Shown here: positions 33,403 through 43,135 of the stretch, in pieces
How the letters are laid out: the number at the start of each line of letters is the position of its first letter
Position numbering within the stretch: the first letter of the stretch is position 1
NCBI RefSeq assembly: GCF_019654975.1
Contig: NZ_BPEW01000008.1
Coordinates: forward strand, 62,001-126,000
DNA from: Shewanella sp. c952
GTDB lineage: Bacteria; Pseudomonadota; Gammaproteobacteria; Enterobacterales; Shewanellaceae
DNA: 64,000 nt
Direction of reading: 5' to 3'
Made by a program: the position numbers and the translations under genes
Notes under the pieces: model-generated
Told to the model about the DNA's origin: nothing
The model's input: only the letters and a program-made list of their open reading frames with translations
Database searches by the model: none

Positions 33403-34623
33403 ATGGTAACAAAGGCAGTTGTAGCGGGACTAGTCAGTGCAGGATTTTTAGCTTTAGTCGCTTGCAATTCGGAATCATCTAAGACTTCAACAGACAACAA
33501 TAACAATACAGAAGGGTTGTCAGCGGAAACCAAAGCGCTTGGAATCGAGGCCGTACCTGCATCGCTATCATCAACCTATAGCACTGCGCTTCAATTTAAC
33601 CGTTATACCAAGGTTGTAGCGCCAAATAATAAACCGATTCATATCATCGCTCAGGACAAGCTAGCTGATAACCAAATAGTGCGTGCTAGAGCCATTTTAA
33701 ATCATTATTTGACGGATTTACCAGGCTCTACATTTGGTAGTGATAAATCATCAGTGGCCAATAAAATGGCGATAAACGGCGCAGTGCTATTACTACTCAA
33801 TGGCAGTGACGATGGTAGTAATGCTGCCACTAATCTCGGTGGTCAGCCACTTTACCAAAATGAAATACAAGTAGAGGGAGGCACTTGGTATATCAGTCAG
33901 GATTATGAACAACATCGGGATGCCAGTTTTGAAGAAATATTGCATATGGTGCATGATTATGGCATTGGAGTTGATCAAAATAGTGAATTTGTTGGTGCAG
34001 TACCGGGATTCCAAGCTGAGATCCGCTCAGCTCAAATTACAGCACTTAATGACAAGTTATGGGGCGGAGACGCGAATTGGATTACCGAGCTGACTGCAGA
34101 GAACAGTTTAAGCCAAGAGTATTTAGCCTCAGTTGTTGATGCCTATTATGGCCTTTGGGGGGCATGGACCGGTAGTGAAACTCACAGCATGTGGGGTGGA
34201 TATATTGCTAAAACACGGGCTGAAATGAAGGGGGAGGATCCATTAGGCGCGGCACTGATGGACAATCAGTTTTTTCATTCTTACCTAACGTACAATGCGC
34301 GTATTGACGCCAGTTTTAGTGGTGACTTTAGCCTGAAGTTTAATCCTGAATTAGGCTACACACATCATTCTCAATACTTAAAAGATATCACTTTAACCGG
34401 AAATCAAGCCAGTAATGTAATAGTGAATCATTTCGATAATAACATCACAGGCAATAGCGCCAACAATCAGGTCAAATTCAGTGGTAACTCTTCACAGTAC
34501 AGCATTGATAAAAAAGATGATGGTACAACAACAATTACAGACATGGTGCGTGATAGAGACGGCTACAACACGCTAAACGGTATTGAGCAGGCTGTATTTA
34601 TCGATAGCAGCATTTCTTTGTAA
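33403..34623 (+). CDS. Large lipoprotein divergent from a two-component system
   Basis: A 406-residue predicted lipoprotein (GFLALVACNSESS, Cys at about 20) starting at an ATG with AAGGGGA upstream. A Thr/Asn-rich linker precedes a long folded domain. In it, SFEEILHMVHDYGIGVDQNS (about residue 183) places Glu and two His in a way that could bind metal, as in some metallopeptidases, though no canonical HExxH is present. The last 75 residues (LTGNQASNVIVNHFDNNITG) look like a decayed RTX/beta-roll tail. Function unknown. The divergent repeat array makes it a probable target of the two-component system. Confidence 0.7.
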   Translation: MVTKAVVAGLVSAGFLALVACNSESSKTSTDNNNNTEGLSAETKALGIEAVPASLSSTYSTALQFNRYTKVVAPNNKPIHIIAQDKLADNQIVRARAILNHYLTDLPGSTFGSDKSSVANKMAINGAVLLLLNGSDDGSNAATNLGGQPLYQNEIQVEGGTWYISQDYEQHRDASFEEILHMVHDYGIGVDQNSEFVGAVPGFQAEIRSAQITALNDKLWGGDANWITELTAENSLSQEYLASVVDAYYGLWGAWTGSETHSMWGGYIAKTRAEMKGEDPLGAALMDNQFFHSYLTYNARIDASFSGDFSLKFNPELGYTHHSQYLKDITLTGNQASNVIVNHFDNNITGNSANNQVKFSGNSSQYSIDKKDDGTTTITDMVRDRDGYNTLNGIEQAVFIDSSISL

Positions 34624-34669
34624 CTTGGCTTACCAAAGCCGCTGCATTAGCGGCTTTATATCAATGTTG

Positions 34670-35002
34670 TTAACTCACTCTGCGCGAGTAACGCTGCTCA
34701 AAGCTAAATGCACTCATTTTAAAGGTGCGGACGGCATCAACCCAACCCACTATAAAAGGCACAAGTGTCCAACTAAACACTAGGTATAGGCTGCCTTTTA
34801 GATGCTGTCCTAAGTAGAACTTATGTATCCCTAAGCCGCCAAACAGAATGCTAAACCATACCGTGAGACGTTGGTTTTTGATGCGAATATCGGGATCAAC
34901 ACCACAGAGAGATTCCAGCCCTTGTGCAGCCTTGCAGTGTGGGCAAGCTGTTAGGTTTATCTCAATCTCTTGGTGGCACTGAGGGCAATTGATATTCTGC
35001 AT
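34670..35002 (-). CDS. TM2-domain membrane protein with zinc ribbon
   Basis: A 110-residue protein from the ATG at 35002, with GGAG upstream. It begins with a small zinc ribbon (CPQC then CPHC, about residues 5-28). A TM2 domain of two helices joined by a short turn follows (WFSILFGGLGIHKFYLGQ, then YLVFSWTLVPFIVGWVDAV). This fusion is common in bacteria and lacks an assigned function. It is convergent with the lipoprotein gene. Confidence 0.85.
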   Translation of the reverse strand: MQNINCPQCHQEIEINLTACPHCKAAQGLESLCGVDPDIRIKNQRLTVWFSILFGGLGIHKFYLGQHLKGSLYLVFSWTLVPFIVGWVDAVRTFKMSAFSFEQRYSRRVS

Positions 35003-35176
35003 CGCTATCTCCAATTATCAAAAACACATTATGAGTACAAGTGTGCGCTGAAATATAGGTGTGCAGTTCACACTATCAAAATAAAGCTCATAGGATTGAT
35101 GAGTTAAAGAGAGGCTTGCTGAAATTGAACTTGGGCTATTGAAGTGTTTAGGAGGGCAATGCATATGTCCAGCGCT

Positions 35177-35206
35177 GTTTGCCTATATCAATTGATATAA
35201 GCAAAC
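35177..35206. promoter_or_regulatory. 30-bp near-perfect palindrome
   Basis: GTTTGC and GCAAAC flank a perfect 16-bp core (TATATCAATTGATATA, 35184-35199) with one mismatched pair (C/A) between arms and core. It lies in the gap between the TM2 gene and the DUF465 gene, both on the minus strand. It could be an operator or an RNA hairpin; no T-run follows on either side. Confidence 0.6.
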
Positions 35207-35291
35207 TTTCTACTCGTCGTCTTTTGTTTGTTATCGATAATATTCGCTGGCTAAGGGCAATGAAATGATATCTCGATAGAGGTTAGATAGT

Positions 35292-35537
35292 TTACTGGTG
35301 ATGCTCTTTTAACTTCTGAAACAACACATCTTTTAGGTTGGCGCGCTGTACTTTGAGTTGGTGCATATGCTCGTCATCAGTCGGGCTACCGTCAATTTCT
35401 AGCTGACGAATTTCGTAATCTAATAGGTGATATTGCTTGGATTGTTCTTCAAAGGCTGGGTCTTTATGGTTCAAGTGGACAATGTCTTGTTTAAATTCTG
35501 GGAAGTCAAAAATAAGCGCGTGATTTTCATTTAGCAT
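35292..35537 (-). CDS. DUF465 (YdcH-type) small helical protein
   Basis: An 81-residue cytoplasmic protein from the ATG at 35537, with AGGAG at ideal spacing. It matches the DUF465/YdcH pattern: FPEFKQDIVHLNHKDPAFEE, then LDYEIRQLEIDGSP and LKVQRANLKDVLFQKLKEH. It should form an antiparallel helical hairpin. The family has no firm function. The frame is open 14 codons further upstream but without a ribosome site. Confidence 0.86.
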   Translation of the reverse strand: MLNENHALIFDFPEFKQDIVHLNHKDPAFEEQSKQYHLLDYEIRQLEIDGSPTDDEHMHQLKVQRANLKDVLFQKLKEHHQ

Positions 35538-35745
35538 AGTTACTCCTGAAATGTGAACTACAACGTTGTTACTCTCCACATTACAGCATTCTTGATTTTA
35601 TCAAAGGCTAAATTTAGCGATTTTAGTGATCTTCCTAACAAAATTTATTCGCCTTGTTTAAGCCATTAAGTAAGGCCGTTATCACGCCGGCGAAAACACA
35701 ATTGAATTCGCCTCATGAAGTGTATTTAGCCATGTTATATCGTTA

Positions 35746-36025
35746 TACCAACTCCATTATGGATTTACTCAGTTCAGAGCTTTCTCAGGGCTTTCAACTC
35801 AAGGCGCGTTGGTAAAGAAATGGTTATTCCCTTTTGAGACAATGCAACGTAGCAGTGAAACTCCTGAGACGCTGACAACGTGCGGCTGATATTTAAGGCA
35901 TAGGGAAATCACTTAATACAGCGCATGTGCCATTCGATAGAGAATAACTATTAGCGACAAGCCACTGACTTGTCTACAGTGATTTAAACTTCCGCTGAAT
36001 GAGCAACTCTTTAATGGAGTTGCTA
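35746..36025. mobile_element. MITE-like repeat, member 2
   Basis: This gene-free block of about 280 bases has inverted ends: CAACTCCATTA at 35749-35759 and TAATGGAGTTG at 36012-36022. The match extends imperfectly to about 30 bases, through CTCA and TCAG. GAAATGGTTATTCCCTTTT at 35817-35835 is the exact reverse complement of 10697-10715 in member 1. TTA flanks both ends (35743-35745, 36026-36028), a possible target duplication. The right end touches the stop codon of the DUF1707-type gene. No transposase is encoded. Confidence 0.65.
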
Positions 36026-36667
36026 TTAGCTAAAGGTGTCCTTTAATTGATTGGCAAAAGCGATAAACTTCTCTTTAATCGTGCGCTTTACTGAAACAGA
36101 TAGACTGCCGAGAATGACTTTACCTTCGATGGTAATGATAGGTGCTTGGCGGTTCGCCATCGACGGCGCACAGTTTTCAATACTACTTACAGCGCAGTAG
36201 GTTTTACACACCACATTGACATTCTCAGGAATAAATACCGTTGCACTGCCTAAAATACAGTTAAGTTTTATGGTGATATCTTGGTGCTGAAAAATAGCAT
36301 CGGTAAAGTCGAGTGTGGTTTCGCCCAGTACATTGTTAACTTGAATTGTTCTAGGGACTGCCCATTGGCCACTGCGTTCATTGTTGCCAAGCACACAATT
36401 GATATTGAGTGTGTCATCTTGCTGCTTGCTAGTGTAATTGGGAGTGAATTGTTGATCTTTCTTACTGCTGTACTCATCGTCTGCAGAAAGCGACAAATCG
36501 GCCACTAAGTCGAGTAATTCTTGGTGAGATTCACTGGCCATCGCATCATCGAGGCGGCGCTCAAACGCTTCTGCGGAGATGATTCCGTGACTGTAATTCA
36601 CAATCAGCTTATCGATGACTTCTTCTCTAACCTTTTCAATTGGTCTATCTTCTAATGTGACAGGCAT
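36026..36667 (-). CDS. DUF1707 / LiaF-like C-terminal domain protein
   Basis: A 213-residue cytoplasmic protein from the ATG at 36667, with GGAG upstream. The N-terminal 60 residues are a DUF1707 module (VREEVIDKLIVNYSHGIISAEAFERRLDDAM). A linker leads to a beta-helical LiaF-type domain (TIQVNNVLGETTLDFTDA, IKLNCILGSATVFIPENVNVVC). Related proteins sense envelope stress, but the membrane helices of LiaF are absent. Its stop codon (TTA on the plus strand at 36026) sits exactly at the edge of the MITE-like repeat. Confidence 0.78.
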   Translation of the reverse strand: MPVTLEDRPIEKVREEVIDKLIVNYSHGIISAEAFERRLDDAMASESHQELLDLVADLSLSADDEYSSKKDQQFTPNYTSKQQDDTLNINCVLGNNERSGQWAVPRTIQVNNVLGETTLDFTDAIFQHQDITIKLNCILGSATVFIPENVNVVCKTYCAVSSIENCAPSMANRQAPIITIEGKVILGSLSVSVKRTIKEKFIAFANQLKDTFS

Positions 36668-36895
36668 ATGCCGCTCCTTTGGCAATTAGTCGTTATAAAG
36701 ATTACTAATTAAGCATTTTGTATACCAACCTAACAAATAGTATTTTAATCAACATGTTGCGTAAATATTATTGCTTGCCTGAATTAATATGCTGTGATTA
36801 GTTGGCTACTTAGTTAAACATAGCACTAAAAAGTGGTGTTTTTAACTGCGGCTGTTATGGATAAGCATATTGCCGAATTGGTGACGAGGTTAGCG

Positions 36896-37528
36896 TTATT
36901 TTAATTGAAGAGCCTGCCAATAATCATATAGAGCAGCGATATTTGATGAACACATTAGTGGCACTGCAGGTTTGAGTTGCTCGTCTGTCCAAAGCCACCA
37001 TTGCATTTCGAGTAACTGAGATATTTCTGTTGCAGAAAATCGGAAACGAATGTGTTTAGCTGGGTTAGAGCCCACAATTTCGTAAGGTGCAACATCTTTG
37101 GTCACGACAGCGCGGCTGGCAATAATAGCGCCATCACCAACGTTGACGCCACTCATTATCATGGCTTCACTACCAATCCAAACATCATTACCAATAACGG
37201 TATCGCCAGCACGTTCAAAACCATCAATCCCATGACTAAAGTTTTCATGATCCTGATAGAAAAAGGGAAAAGTACTGATCCACTCGTGTTGGTGGCCTTG
37301 ATTGCCCGCCATCATAAATACCGCACCGGAGCCAATGGAGCAGTAGCTACCAATAATGAGCTTATCGATGTCAGTTCTATCCGCCATTAAGTAGCGTGCG
37401 CAATCATCGAAACTGTGGTTGTGGTAATAGCCAGAATAATAGCTGTGCTTGCCAACGACAATGTTTGGATTGGTGACTTGCTCTTGCAGTGGCTTACCCA
37501 CAAATGGGCTTTCGAAATAGTTGTTCAA
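36896..37528 (-). CDS. CatB-type O-acetyltransferase (xenobiotic acetyltransferase)
   Basis: A 210-residue left-handed beta-helix acetyltransferase of the hexapeptide family, very like type B chloramphenicol acetyltransferases in length and sequence: [68 protein letters not shown]. The catalytic His is expected in the GNQGHQHEW region. It would transfer acetyl from acetyl-CoA to chloramphenicol or a related hydroxyl compound. The start is a TTG at 37528 with AAAGG upstream. No integron attC-like site or mobile gene adjoins it, so it appears to be a resident chromosomal gene. Confidence 0.88.
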   Translation of the reverse strand: MNNYFESPFVGKPLQEQVTNPNIVVGKHSYYSGYYHNHSFDDCARYLMADRTDIDKLIIGSYCSIGSGAVFMMAGNQGHQHEWISTFPFFYQDHENFSHGIDGFERAGDTVIGNDVWIGSEAMIMSGVNVGDGAIIASRAVVTKDVAPYEIVGSNPAKHIRFRFSATEISQLLEMQWWLWTDEQLKPAVPLMCSSNIAALYDYWQALQLK

Positions 37529-37731
37529 GTTATAAAACCTTTAGTTCTAATGCTGGCAGTATGTTTAATCAGTAATTAGCACTGGGTGATGACACTGGTA
37601 ATTGTTGGCTCTCCGGAAGTTTGCCAATGGTACTCAAAATAGCAATTAGTTGCTTTTACTTCTGCGCCACTAGGCTTATTTTTCGGCATTATACACATGT
37701 GCCACTGGTTGCGAAGAGATCATAGCTGCGA

Positions 37732-38016
37732 TTATTCAGCTTTTGCGGAAATTCGGTTAATCACTTCATGAGCTTCTTTTAAGCTGGCGCCTGTCTCTTG
37801 GCGATATAACCGAATAGCGGTTAACTTTTTACCTAAGGTAATCGCCGTTAACACATCTTTAGAGACGTGGATATTTTCATCAAACACAATGCCATTATTC
37901 TCTAGCAATGTGTCTATTTTATTTTCTATGATTTTTAATTTGCTATCTGTTTTTTGTATATGGAAAATGCAAAAAACGAGCCCTAAAATAACGATGATTA
38001 ACAGTGGTTCATCCAT
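37732..38016 (-). CDS. Small membrane protein with ribosomal L7/L12-like C-terminal motif
   Basis: A 94-residue protein with an N-terminal membrane helix (LLIIVILGLVFCIFHI), a short coiled segment (DSKLKIIENKIDTLLEN) and a C-terminal helix pair, LGKKLTAIRLYRQETGASLKEAHEVI. The last part closely resembles the L7/L12 C-terminal fold used by other small bacterial proteins. The role is unknown; it could be an anchor that contacts a translation or protein partner. Confidence 0.7.
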   Translation of the reverse strand: MDEPLLIIVILGLVFCIFHIQKTDSKLKIIENKIDTLLENNGIVFDENIHVSKDVLTAITLGKKLTAIRLYRQETGASLKEAHEVINRISAKAE

Positions 38017-38243
38017 GATGTATCGATTCCTTGTCCCTTGAGGTTTTGTTACGCAGTGTCTTCAAATTGAGCGTTATAAACTCACTTGTTCTGTATAGCA
38101 CTTTTGATTTACTTAGGGAAGCGGGCGGCAATATTGTTTAGCGATTAGATAGAGAACATCGTCAAAAATAAACAGCCCTAGTCAAAGTTTTAAAACTGAG
38201 CGTTACATTGGCAAGTGGATTAAATTTAAAGGTAGCGACAAAA

Positions 38244-38273
38244 ATGCCGATAGTGGACAGTCACTATCGGCAT
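38244..38273 (-). terminator. Terminator of the tor operon
   Basis: ATGCCGATAGTG (38244-38255) and CACTATCGGCAT (38262-38273) form a 12-bp stem with a 6-base loop. On the minus strand it is followed by TTTTGTCGC, after torD. Confidence 0.85.
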
Positions 38274-38318
38274 GTAATTTAGGCTGGTTCAGCGCTTAGG
38301 AATGAGCGCCAATTAAGG

Positions 38319-38978
38319 TTAACTTTCGCTTTCCAGCCACTCTAGATCTGAGTTAACCCAAGCAAGTGTCAGTTGCGCTAAGGCGATATAGAAATTGCCA
38401 GTGTCGACCTTGGCGACTTTTGCTACAAAAGTTGCTAACCAATTAGCGAGATTGTCGCGAATAAACTCAAGCTGCTCTTGGTTGCTGCTATGCATATTGA
38501 TATGCGCCACATAAGCCAATATTACCGCTAGGTGATCGGCAGGCTCAGGAAACTCACTCTGTACCTGCAGCTGACTCTGTTTTAAAAACTGAGTCATCTG
38601 CTGGTGTTGCTCACCAAATAACAGCGGTTCATCAGCCTTATTTGTTGGCTTTTCCGTTGCGGAATTATCGACTAAATATAGGCTGGCGTAAGGTGAGGCA
38701 CTGTGCTTAGTGCCCACCAAAAATAGACCGCAATAATCGGCAGCAAGCTCCAATAAAGCTTTATCACTATTAAGCTTGGCAAACTCGGCAACAAGCACCT
38801 CAACATCAGCTTTAAAGCTAGGTTCAGCGGCTAGTTGTGACCAAAACGCTTGTGCCTGAGTGCTGGTTAACTCATGCAGTGTTTTATGGTCGATCTCCTT
38901 GGCAAACAAAGATGAAAGTAACTGGTAAATGGTACTTCTTGCTTGGTTTACTGGGTTCGCTGCTGATCCTGTGCTCAT
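38319..38978 (-). CDS. torD: TorD, chaperone for TMAO reductase
   Basis: TorD binds the TorA precursor and its twin-arginine leader, helps insert the molybdenum cofactor and delays export until it is loaded. The 219-residue all-helical product has the family features: [12 protein letters not shown] near the start, [25 protein letters not shown] (about 82-106) and [16 protein letters not shown]. Its start overlaps the end of torA by four bases (ATGA), giving translational coupling so that chaperone and client are made together. Confidence 0.95.
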   Translation of the reverse strand: MSTGSAANPVNQARSTIYQLLSSLFAKEIDHKTLHELTSTQAQAFWSQLAAEPSFKADVEVLVAEFAKLNSDKALLELAADYCGLFLVGTKHSASPYASLYLVDNSATEKPTNKADEPLLFGEQHQQMTQFLKQSQLQVQSEFPEPADHLAVILAYVAHINMHSSNQEQLEFIRDNLANWLATFVAKVAKVDTGNFYIALAQLTLAWVNSDLEWLESES

Positions 38979-41467
38979 AGTGCTATCTCAACTGGTCCGC
39001 TAAATGAACTAACATTGGGTAATTTACCTTGATACTTTTCAAATTCAACCAGGCAGGTATAGGCAGAGCATGCTTGCGCCAGTTTTGATGTACCAATATC
39101 TTGGGTTAAAGTATTTGGATCGCCGTAGCTACATAGTGCGCCAATTTCTGCGCCACCCTCTTTGCTACCGTCTTCGCCAACGGGACCATACCAAGCGCCT
39201 TCGTGAATACGAATAACTCCTTTAGGGAAATTATTTGATACCACTGCACCCGCTAGTAGCTGGCCACGGTCGTTAAACACTCGTACCACATCACCTGCTT
39301 TAATACCGCGTTTTTTAGCGTCATCAGGGTTTAAATAAACCGGTTCGCGACCGTTAACGGTATAGGTTTCACGGAACTGCTCAGATTCACACATCTGTGA
39401 ATGCAAACGCTTATCTGGGTGGCAAGACTGCATCCATACCGGGAATTTTTCAGAACCAGGCCCACCGTGGCTACGCTCTGATTTTTCCATCCAAGTTGGG
39501 TGGCCTGGGCAGTCATCGTAATTATATTGGGCAATCTTACGGCTAAAGATCTCAATCAAGCCTGATGGAGTGCCCAGTGGGTTGATCTCTGGATCATCTC
39601 TAAATGCGGCGTGACGTGTCCAAGGCTTACCTTCACCAAAGTGCACGTAACCCTGTTTCCAGAACTGGTCAAACTCAGGCATCTCAAATTTACCCGCGTT
39701 AGCATTTTTACAGTCAGTGTATAGCTTATTTAGCCATTCACGCTCGGTCATGCCGCGAGTGTACTCTTTCTCTTTACCCATAATACGGGCAAAGCGAGTG
39801 AAGATTTCAAAGTCAGACAAGCTTTCATAAAGTGGCTCGACCATCTTCTGCATTGCTAATACGCCACGGTTAGCGTAGCTACCATAGACATCAATATCGT
39901 TACGCTCAAAGGTTGTGCATGCAGGCAGAACAATGTCAGAGAAACGACAAGTCGCCGTCCAGTTCATGTCGATAGTGACCACACATTCAAGCTTTTGAAA
40001 TGCTTGCTTCATGCGGTTACGGTCTTGATGATGGTTCCAAGGGTTGTTGCCTGAGAACACCATCATTTTAATATCTGGGAAGGTGACTTTGCTGCCATTT
40101 GAGTCAATGGTTTTACCGGGCTCAAGTATCGCGTCTATCCAACGTGCAACAGGTATCGTGCTGCTGGTGCCTTTAAAGTCATTGCTATCAAACAGTGGCT
40201 TTTGGTCTTCATCCAAGTTACGCGGGAAAGCGCCCGGCGCTGCTGCACCAGATGATGGCACACCAATGCTTGAATAATGGTGACCATAGCTTATGCCGCC
40301 GCCAGGTAAGCCTATTTGACCTATCATGGTGGCGAGCACGGCTGCCATCCAATAGGGTTGCTCACCATGTTGCTGGCGTTGGATACACCAGCCCATGAGC
40401 ATTTGGGTGCGGCTCTTTGTCATTACCTTGGCGAGATCTCGAATGATCTCAGCAGAAACGCCGGTGATCTCAGCGGCCCACTCTGGTGTTTTCTCAACGC
40501 CATCGGTTTCGCCTTGAATATAAGGCAAGAAACGGTCGAAGCCTAAGCTGTAACCTTCAATAAACTTGGTGTCATGAAGGTTCTTTGCCACCATTTCGTG
40601 GGCAATACCTAACATTAACGCTACGTCAGTTTGTGGATTAACGTATAACTGCTCACAACCTAAATACTGTTGGGTTTTAGTGACGACAGGATCGATGCTA
40701 ATAACGCGGATCTCACCTTTTGCCACTTTCTCTTTTAGCTCGGCAAGGTAAGCATAAGACTCATGAGTCTCAGCATTCCAGCCCACTTGTAGGTTCTTGT
40801 ATGGATCGTTCGACCACAAGATAATTGTCTTAGAGTTCTCAAGAATAAGCGGCCAAGACGTACCTTGGGCATATACCTCTGTAGAGCCTAAGATGTAAGG
40901 CAAAATAGTTTGCCCAGCACCAGTAGAGTAGTCGCCGACCTTCTTAACAAAGTTGCCATGCATGCCAACAGCGCGTTGCATATGGCTGGTGCTAGAGTGC
41001 AGTTGACCGGTTGCACGCCAACCGGTTTGGCCTGCGTGTAGTCCTGATGGACCATACTTAGTTTGCACTTCATCAAGTGAGTCTTTAAATAGCGACAGTG
41101 CTTTATCCCACGTGACACGTACAAAGCGGAAGTCGCCACGTTGACTAGTATCACTTTTATGGCCTTTCAGTAAAAAGTCCAAGCGAACCATTGGGTAACG
41201 CACACGAGATGGGTTGTAGACTAAACCCTTAACGCCGTTAATCATGTCAGTCGGATATTTATCACGGTCAAACGGGATGACCTGATCAATCACGCCATTT
41301 TTGCGCTTCATCTTGAATGCGCCAAAGTGTGAACCTGTGGTCAACCATCCATCACTGGCTTTTGCGCCTGAGGCCGCTAAAGCATTTAACGGTGCTAAGA
41401 CTGATGAGCCGCTAAGTACAACATATGAGGTGCCGACTAAGCCTTTTAGAAAATCTCTTCTGTTCAT
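38975..41467 (-). CDS. torA: TorA, trimethylamine N-oxide reductase (molybdoenzyme)
   Basis: A periplasmic terminal reductase that reduces TMAO to trimethylamine. The 830-residue protein starts with a Tat signal ([19 protein letters not shown]). It belongs to the bis-MGD DMSO reductase family without an N-terminal Fe-S motif, as expected for TorA. The Mo-ligating Ser is predicted in DYSTGAG (about residue 181, by family analogy). Cofactor-binding stretches include [45 protein letters not shown] and the late [17 protein letters not shown]. It takes electrons from TorC, coded 14 bases upstream. Overlap with torD gives co-translation. Confidence 0.97.
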   Translation of the reverse strand: MNRRDFLKGLVGTSYVVLSGSSVLAPLNALAASGAKASDGWLTTGSHFGAFKMKRKNGVIDQVIPFDRDKYPTDMINGVKGLVYNPSRVRYPMVRLDFLLKGHKSDTSQRGDFRFVRVTWDKALSLFKDSLDEVQTKYGPSGLHAGQTGWRATGQLHSSTSHMQRAVGMHGNFVKKVGDYSTGAGQTILPYILGSTEVYAQGTSWPLILENSKTIILWSNDPYKNLQVGWNAETHESYAYLAELKEKVAKGEIRVISIDPVVTKTQQYLGCEQLYVNPQTDVALMLGIAHEMVAKNLHDTKFIEGYSLGFDRFLPYIQGETDGVEKTPEWAAEITGVSAEIIRDLAKVMTKSRTQMLMGWCIQRQQHGEQPYWMAAVLATMIGQIGLPGGGISYGHHYSSIGVPSSGAAAPGAFPRNLDEDQKPLFDSNDFKGTSSTIPVARWIDAILEPGKTIDSNGSKVTFPDIKMMVFSGNNPWNHHQDRNRMKQAFQKLECVVTIDMNWTATCRFSDIVLPACTTFERNDIDVYGSYANRGVLAMQKMVEPLYESLSDFEIFTRFARIMGKEKEYTRGMTEREWLNKLYTDCKNANAGKFEMPEFDQFWKQGYVHFGEGKPWTRHAAFRDDPEINPLGTPSGLIEIFSRKIAQYNYDDCPGHPTWMEKSERSHGGPGSEKFPVWMQSCHPDKRLHSQMCESEQFRETYTVNGREPVYLNPDDAKKRGIKAGDVVRVFNDRGQLLAGAVVSNNFPKGVIRIHEGAWYGPVGEDGSKEGGAEIGALCSYGDPNTLTQDIGTSKLAQACSAYTCLVEFEKYQGKLPNVSSFSGPVEIAL

Positions 41468-41481
41468 AATCTGCAGTCCTA

Positions 41482-42660
41482 TTAGTGAGCCGACTTATTG
41501 AAAGTTGATGAATGCTCTTGCAAGTATTTCTGTACTAATGCTTGGGTATCTTGATCCATGTTGACGAATGCGATCATGCCTTGGAACATTCCTGGCCAAG
41601 TGTTGGCGTCAAAGTGCGCTTCATCTGGCTGGGTGTGACACACACTGCAGCTGTCGCTATAGGTGCTGCGAGCATAGTTCCAAAGTGGCTGTAGGTCGCT
41701 AAGTAGGTAGTCGGTATCCGTCCAAATAACGGCTTCAACACGCTGCCATTTAAGGCCTGTCATTGGATCTTCTTTCTCTTCGAAAGTTTTAATTACACCC
41801 TCTTCGAGCGCCGCATCTTTAGTGAGCTGAGCCGATAGAATGTTCAAACCAAAGTCATAGTAGATCACGCGGCCTGCACCGATTTTCTTTCTCCAGCCGT
41901 CGATACCGATTTTGGCGCGATTGCCCTTAAGCTCTAATACTTTCACTTTAGTGGCGATGTTCAAGGTACCGGCTTCAACGTCTGTTTTTTCATTAAAGTA
42001 AACAGGCTTGGTCAGTGCCGTAAAGTAGCTTTGGTCAACCTCTAAGCCGTTAACGCCAGAGCCTACTTCTGCAATGAGTTCTGGCGCACGTGCCGTGCCC
42101 ATATCAGGCAGTTTGTGAGCGATACCTTTGTGGCAATCGATACAGCTTTGATCGAGTTCTGCGGCGCGCTTCATCTGTTTTTGCGCGAGCTTAGACATGC
42201 TGTCCCACTTCATTGAGTCGTAGTTATGACAGTTTTTACAAGCTAGAGAGTTATCGCGGTCGAATCGCTTCCATTCTCGGCTGGCCATCTCTAGGCGTTT
42301 ATCTTCGAATTTTTCAGGGGTATTGACGGTTTGCAGTAACCAGCCCCAAACATCGTGAGAAGCTTCGATTTTACGGCCAATTTTACGGCTCCACTCATGA
42401 GGAACGTGGCAGTCAGGGCAGGTTGCGCGCACACCTGAGTGATTTGACCAATGCACTGTTTCTTGTAGCTCTTTATACGGCATGCTTTCCATGCTGTGAC
42501 AGCTAATGCAAAACGCTTCAGTGTTTGTTGCTTCAAGCGCGGTGTTAAAACCACCCCAAAAGATAACGCCCATTAGAAATGCTGACACGCTAACAGTGCC
42601 GAGTGTAAGGTATTGTGCTGGTTTGGTTAGTGTGCGCCAGATGTTAAGTAACCATCTCAT
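41482..42660 (-). CDS. torC: TorC, pentaheme quinol-to-TorA cytochrome c
   Basis: A membrane-anchored NapC/NirT-type cytochrome that passes electrons from menaquinol to TorA. The 392-residue product has an N-terminal membrane helix (about residues 18-37). Four heme motifs form the NapC domain: CISCH (51), CPDCH (81), CKNCH (141) and CIDCH (173). A fifth, CSVCH at about 338, lies in the C-terminal domain that also talks to TorA and, in E. coli, to the TorS sensor. It sits between torE and torA on one transcript. Confidence 0.97.
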   Translation of the reverse strand: MRWLLNIWRTLTKPAQYLTLGTVSVSAFLMGVIFWGGFNTALEATNTEAFCISCHSMESMPYKELQETVHWSNHSGVRATCPDCHVPHEWSRKIGRKIEASHDVWGWLLQTVNTPEKFEDKRLEMASREWKRFDRDNSLACKNCHNYDSMKWDSMSKLAQKQMKRAAELDQSCIDCHKGIAHKLPDMGTARAPELIAEVGSGVNGLEVDQSYFTALTKPVYFNEKTDVEAGTLNIATKVKVLELKGNRAKIGIDGWRKKIGAGRVIYYDFGLNILSAQLTKDAALEEGVIKTFEEKEDPMTGLKWQRVEAVIWTDTDYLLSDLQPLWNYARSTYSDSCSVCHTQPDEAHFDANTWPGMFQGMIAFVNMDQDTQALVQKYLQEHSSTFNKSAH

Positions 42661-42701
42661 AATCGCATCCTCGTAATAAGTTTATAAAGTGAAATAGGGG
42701 A

Positions 42702-42872
42702 TTAGTGAGTGACAACGCCGCCAAATGCTTGGATCATCCAAATGATGAAACCATAGCTACTCACAAAGGCGATGCTTAGTGCAGGGAATAATATAAAGAT
42801 GATGAAGCTCAAAGCCTTAAGCTCATCTTTTTTGCTACTCGTGTTTAATTTATTCGGATTTTGATTTGTCAT
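42702..42872 (-). CDS. torE: TorE, small membrane subunit of the tor operon
   Basis: A 56-residue protein read from an ATG at 42872 (complement of CAT) with GGAGC upstream, ending at TAA (42702-42704), 41 bases before torC. It has a charged N-terminus (LNTSSKKDELKAL) and one membrane helix (SFIIFILFPALSIAFVSSYG), then a short tail ending GGVVTH. Position and topology match torE, the first gene of the Shewanella torECAD operon, which resembles the NapE family. Its exact role in TMAO respiration is not settled. Confidence 0.88.
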   Translation of the reverse strand: MTNQNPNKLNTSSKKDELKALSFIIFILFPALSIAFVSSYGFIIWMIQAFGGVVTH

Positions 42873-42912
42873 GACCGTTCAGCTCCAGCTCAATCCTTTC
42901 TTTGATGAGGTC

Positions 42913-42989
42913 ATTATAGGGAGATGATGTGAATAGCGATGGGGCTTGCAATGAACAGCTTGAGACAAGTTATGAATAAATATGAACAG
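42913..42989 (-). promoter_or_regulatory. torECAD promoter with four TorR-type boxes
   Basis: Read on the minus strand, four decamers resemble the E. coli tor box CTGTTCATAT: CTGTTCATAT (42980-42989, identical), TTATTCATAA (42970-42979), CTGTTCATTG (42949-42958) and CTATTCACAT (42927-42936). They are spaced at about 10, 21 and 22 bases. A consensus -10 (TATAAT) lies at 42913-42918, and the nearest box covers the -35 region. Transcription would start about 35 bases before torE. Confidence 0.85.
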
Positions 42990-43135
42990 AATTAGAGATT
43001 GGTAATTAAGCAAGTTGTAGTTTTTAAAGTCAGTGACTTGTATTGATTTTGGCTGGAGGGTGGGCGTAATAACTTGCAGAGGTTATATCAGCCGCCCATA
43101 AGCGCTGCAAACAGCGGCTGATATTTAAAGTAGGA

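Noticed and set aside
36686-36895. Integron attC site beside the CatB-type gene
   Set aside because: Only scattered GTTA-like bases were found, without the paired core sites or an imperfect palindrome of attC type.
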